Source: Streptomyces sp. NBC_00691
GTDB taxonomy: Bacteria; Actinomycetota; Actinomycetes; Streptomycetales; Streptomycetaceae
Assembly (NCBI RefSeq): GCF_036226665.1
Contig: NZ_CP109007.1
Location: 4,380,501-4,444,500, forward strand
DNA length: 64,000 bases
Reading direction: 5' to 3'
Below, one piece after another: positions 62,710-64,000 of the stretch; within the stretch, counting starts at the first letter, position 1; each line of letters starts with the position of its first letter. The position numbers were made by a program, and so were the translations under genes. Under the pieces are notes generated by a model. It was not told where the DNA came from, did not search any database, and saw nothing but the letters and a program-made list of their open reading frames with translations.

Positions 62710-63699
62710 ATGCGAGCGATCCAGGTGTACGAAGTGGGCGGTCCCGAGGTGCTGCAGGAGACCGAGGTGGACCAGCCGCGGCCGGGTCCGGGCGAGGCGG
62801 TCGTGGAGGTCGCCGCATCCGGGGTCAACTTCCTCGACGTCTACCACCGCGAAGGCCGGTACAGCCTCCCGCTGCCCTTCACCCCGGGCGCTGAGGGCGC
62901 CGGCACGGTCGTCGAAGTCGGACCCGGCGTCGCTGACGTGGCAGTCGGGGACCGGGTCGGCTGGGTGGAGATTCCCGGCACGTATGCCGAGCGGGCCGTC
63001 GTGGACTCCTCCCGGCTGGTGCCGCTGCCGGACGACATCGGCTTCGAGACAGCCGCTGCCGTGCTCCTCCAGGGCATGACCGCGCACTATCTCGTCAAGG
63101 ACGCCTACCCGGTTCAGGGGGGCGACACGGTGCTCGTGCACGCGGCCGCCGGTGGCATGGGGCTGCTTCTGACCCAGCTCATCACCCATCTCGGCGGCAG
63201 GGTGATCGGTACGACGTCGACCACGGCGAAGGCCGAGCTGGCGAAGCGTGCCGGGGCCGCCGAGGTGATCCTCTCCTCCGCGGTCGACGATCTCGCAGCC
63301 GAGGTGAGGCGGCTCAACGGCGGTCAGGGACTGCCGGTCGTCTACGACGGCATCGGCGCGCACACCTTCGACGCGAGCCTCGCCAGCCTGCGAACCCGCG
63401 GCCATCTCGTGCTCTTCGGCGCGGCGAGTGGTGCCGTGCCGCCGTTCGATCCGATGCGGCTCGCCCACGGCGGTTCGCTGACCCTGATCCGGCCGAGCCT
63501 GGGGGACTTCATCGCCGATCGGTCCGAACTGCTCCGACGGGCGGCCGATGTGTTCGAGTGGGTGCGCTCCAAGGCGCTTGAGGTCACCGTGACGGGCCGC
63601 TACGCATTGTCCGAGGCCGCCCGGGCCCACAGCGATCTGGAGGCTCGGCGTACCACCGGCAAGCTGCTCGTCGTACCCGCTGCGGCGGCCTCTGCGTGA
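62710..63699 (+). CDS. Zinc-independent quinone oxidoreductase (MDR family)
   Basis: A 329-aa NADPH-dependent quinone reductase-like protein. MRAIQVYEVGGPEVLQ opens the GroES-like domain and ASGVNFLDVYHREGRY follows; the NADPH-binding motif is VHAAAGGMGLLLTQL (~143-157). The zinc ligands of alcohol dehydrogenases are absent, as in QOR. It likely reduces quinones or enones. GGAGGG precedes the ATG at 62710. Convergent with the last gene. Confidence 0.9.
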   Translation: MRAIQVYEVGGPEVLQETEVDQPRPGPGEAVVEVAASGVNFLDVYHREGRYSLPLPFTPGAEGAGTVVEVGPGVADVAVGDRVGWVEIPGTYAERAVVDSSRLVPLPDDIGFETAAAVLLQGMTAHYLVKDAYPVQGGDTVLVHAAAGGMGLLLTQLITHLGGRVIGTTSTTAKAELAKRAGAAEVILSSAVDDLAAEVRRLNGGQGLPVVYDGIGAHTFDASLASLRTRGHLVLFGAASGAVPPFDPMRLAHGGSLTLIRPSLGDFIADRSELLRRAADVFEWVRSKALEVTVTGRYALSEAARAHSDLEARRTTGKLLVVPAAAASA

Positions 63700-63712
63700 C
63701 GGGCCGTTGCTT

Positions 63713-64000
63713 CTACCGCACCACGACGTTGTGCGCCGGAATGATCGTGGGCTGGACGTCGGCGTGGCCGAGGTCGGCCAGGACCGGGCCGAAGGTCTTC
63801 GCGTGGGCTTCGAGGGCCTCCGCGCTCTCCCAGACCTCCGTGACACGGAACCCTCCGTCGACCGGTCCCGCCGCGTGCGAGATGAGGCCCGGGTTCCGCA
63901 CGTCCGCGAACCGCGTGAAGCCCCGTCCGTCGGTCACGCGGTCGATGACCGTGTCGTAGAGCTCCTGCCCGGCGCCCGGCAGGTCGAACGTCACGATGAT
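63713..64000 (-). CDS. Small monooxygenase-like protein (5' end probably outside window)
   Basis: About 93-95 aa visible. The frame is open to the window edge (IIVTFDLPGAG), so the true start may lie beyond 64000; a GTG at 63994 is the only internal candidate nearby. The segment GFRVTEVWESAEALEAHAKT is typical of the antibiotic-biosynthesis-monooxygenase/Dabb ferredoxin-like fold. Substrate unknown. Confidence 0.7.
   Translation of the reverse strand: MIVTFDLPGAGQELYDTVIDRVTDGRGFTRFADVRNPGLISHAAGPVDGGFRVTEVWESAEALEAHAKTFGPVLADLGHADVQPTIIPAHNVVVR

Overview
The window reads as a piece of a Streptomyces chromosome. GC content and third-position G/C are very high, GTG starts are common, many hairpin terminators lack a T-run, and several promoters appear to be leaderless. 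The gene content includes MshA, Nur, RsiG, MsiK, CarD, GlnR and PhoR-PhoP-PhoU. From memory the gene order resembles the core-chromosome block around SCO4155-SCO4240 of S. coelicolor; this was not checked against a database.

Layout. 0-9 kb: an OmpR-type response regulator (cut by the window edge), a membrane-anchored HtrA-like protease, a LacI regulator, the nitrogen regulator GlnR, an alpha/beta hydrolase, a MoaD-like protein, two envelope proteins, and a sulfur module (a leaderless 26-aa Cys-containing leader peptide, thiosulfate sulfurtransferase, DUF1416). 9-16 kb: DUF3099, a DsrE protein, three translationally coupled membrane-anchored proteins of unknown function, a 32-aa membrane peptide, nitrobindin, Nur, YgfZ, Dtd and RsiG (the c-di-GMP-dependent anti-sigma factor of WhiG). 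16-28 kb: an accessory-type stretch rich in regulators and transporters (Eis-like GNAT, DrrAB-like ABC exporter with two TetR genes, HelD, a MarR-MFS-WYL cluster, AraC plus VOC, a TOPRIM protein). 28-42 kb: XRE / HbhA-like / DUF2516 trio, a receiver-PP2C phosphatase, NlpC/P60 hydrolase, a methyltransferase, MshA, YbjN, AraC/MBL, an MFS exporter and phosphoglycerate mutase. 41-51 kb: a Cys-rich mini-protein, PhoU, PhoR, PhoP with two PHO-box operators, an LpqE-like lipoprotein, CarD, IspD, IspF, CysS and RlmB, in an order like mycobacterial Rv3579c-Rv3584. 51-58 kb: a Nudix protein, an unrecognised 560-aa protein, a DoxX protein, a sugar nucleotidyltransferase, a small secreted protein and MsiK.

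58-62.7 kb is different: next to tRNA-Thr(UGU) lie two C-terminal fragments of tyrosine recombinases, a tRNA-Ser-like half gene, and small orphan genes. I read this as a decayed integrative element. The last 1.3 kb holds a quinone oxidoreductase and a small monooxygenase-like gene cut by the window end.

The physiological themes are nutrient sensing (GlnR, PhoRP/PhoU, Nur, MsiK, sulfur leader), stress and envelope maintenance (HtrA-like protease, NlpC/P60, mycothiol) and development (RsiG). The least explained items are the 560-aa gene with twin palindromes upstream, the three-gene membrane operon, the cysteine-rich mini-protein and the decayed element.
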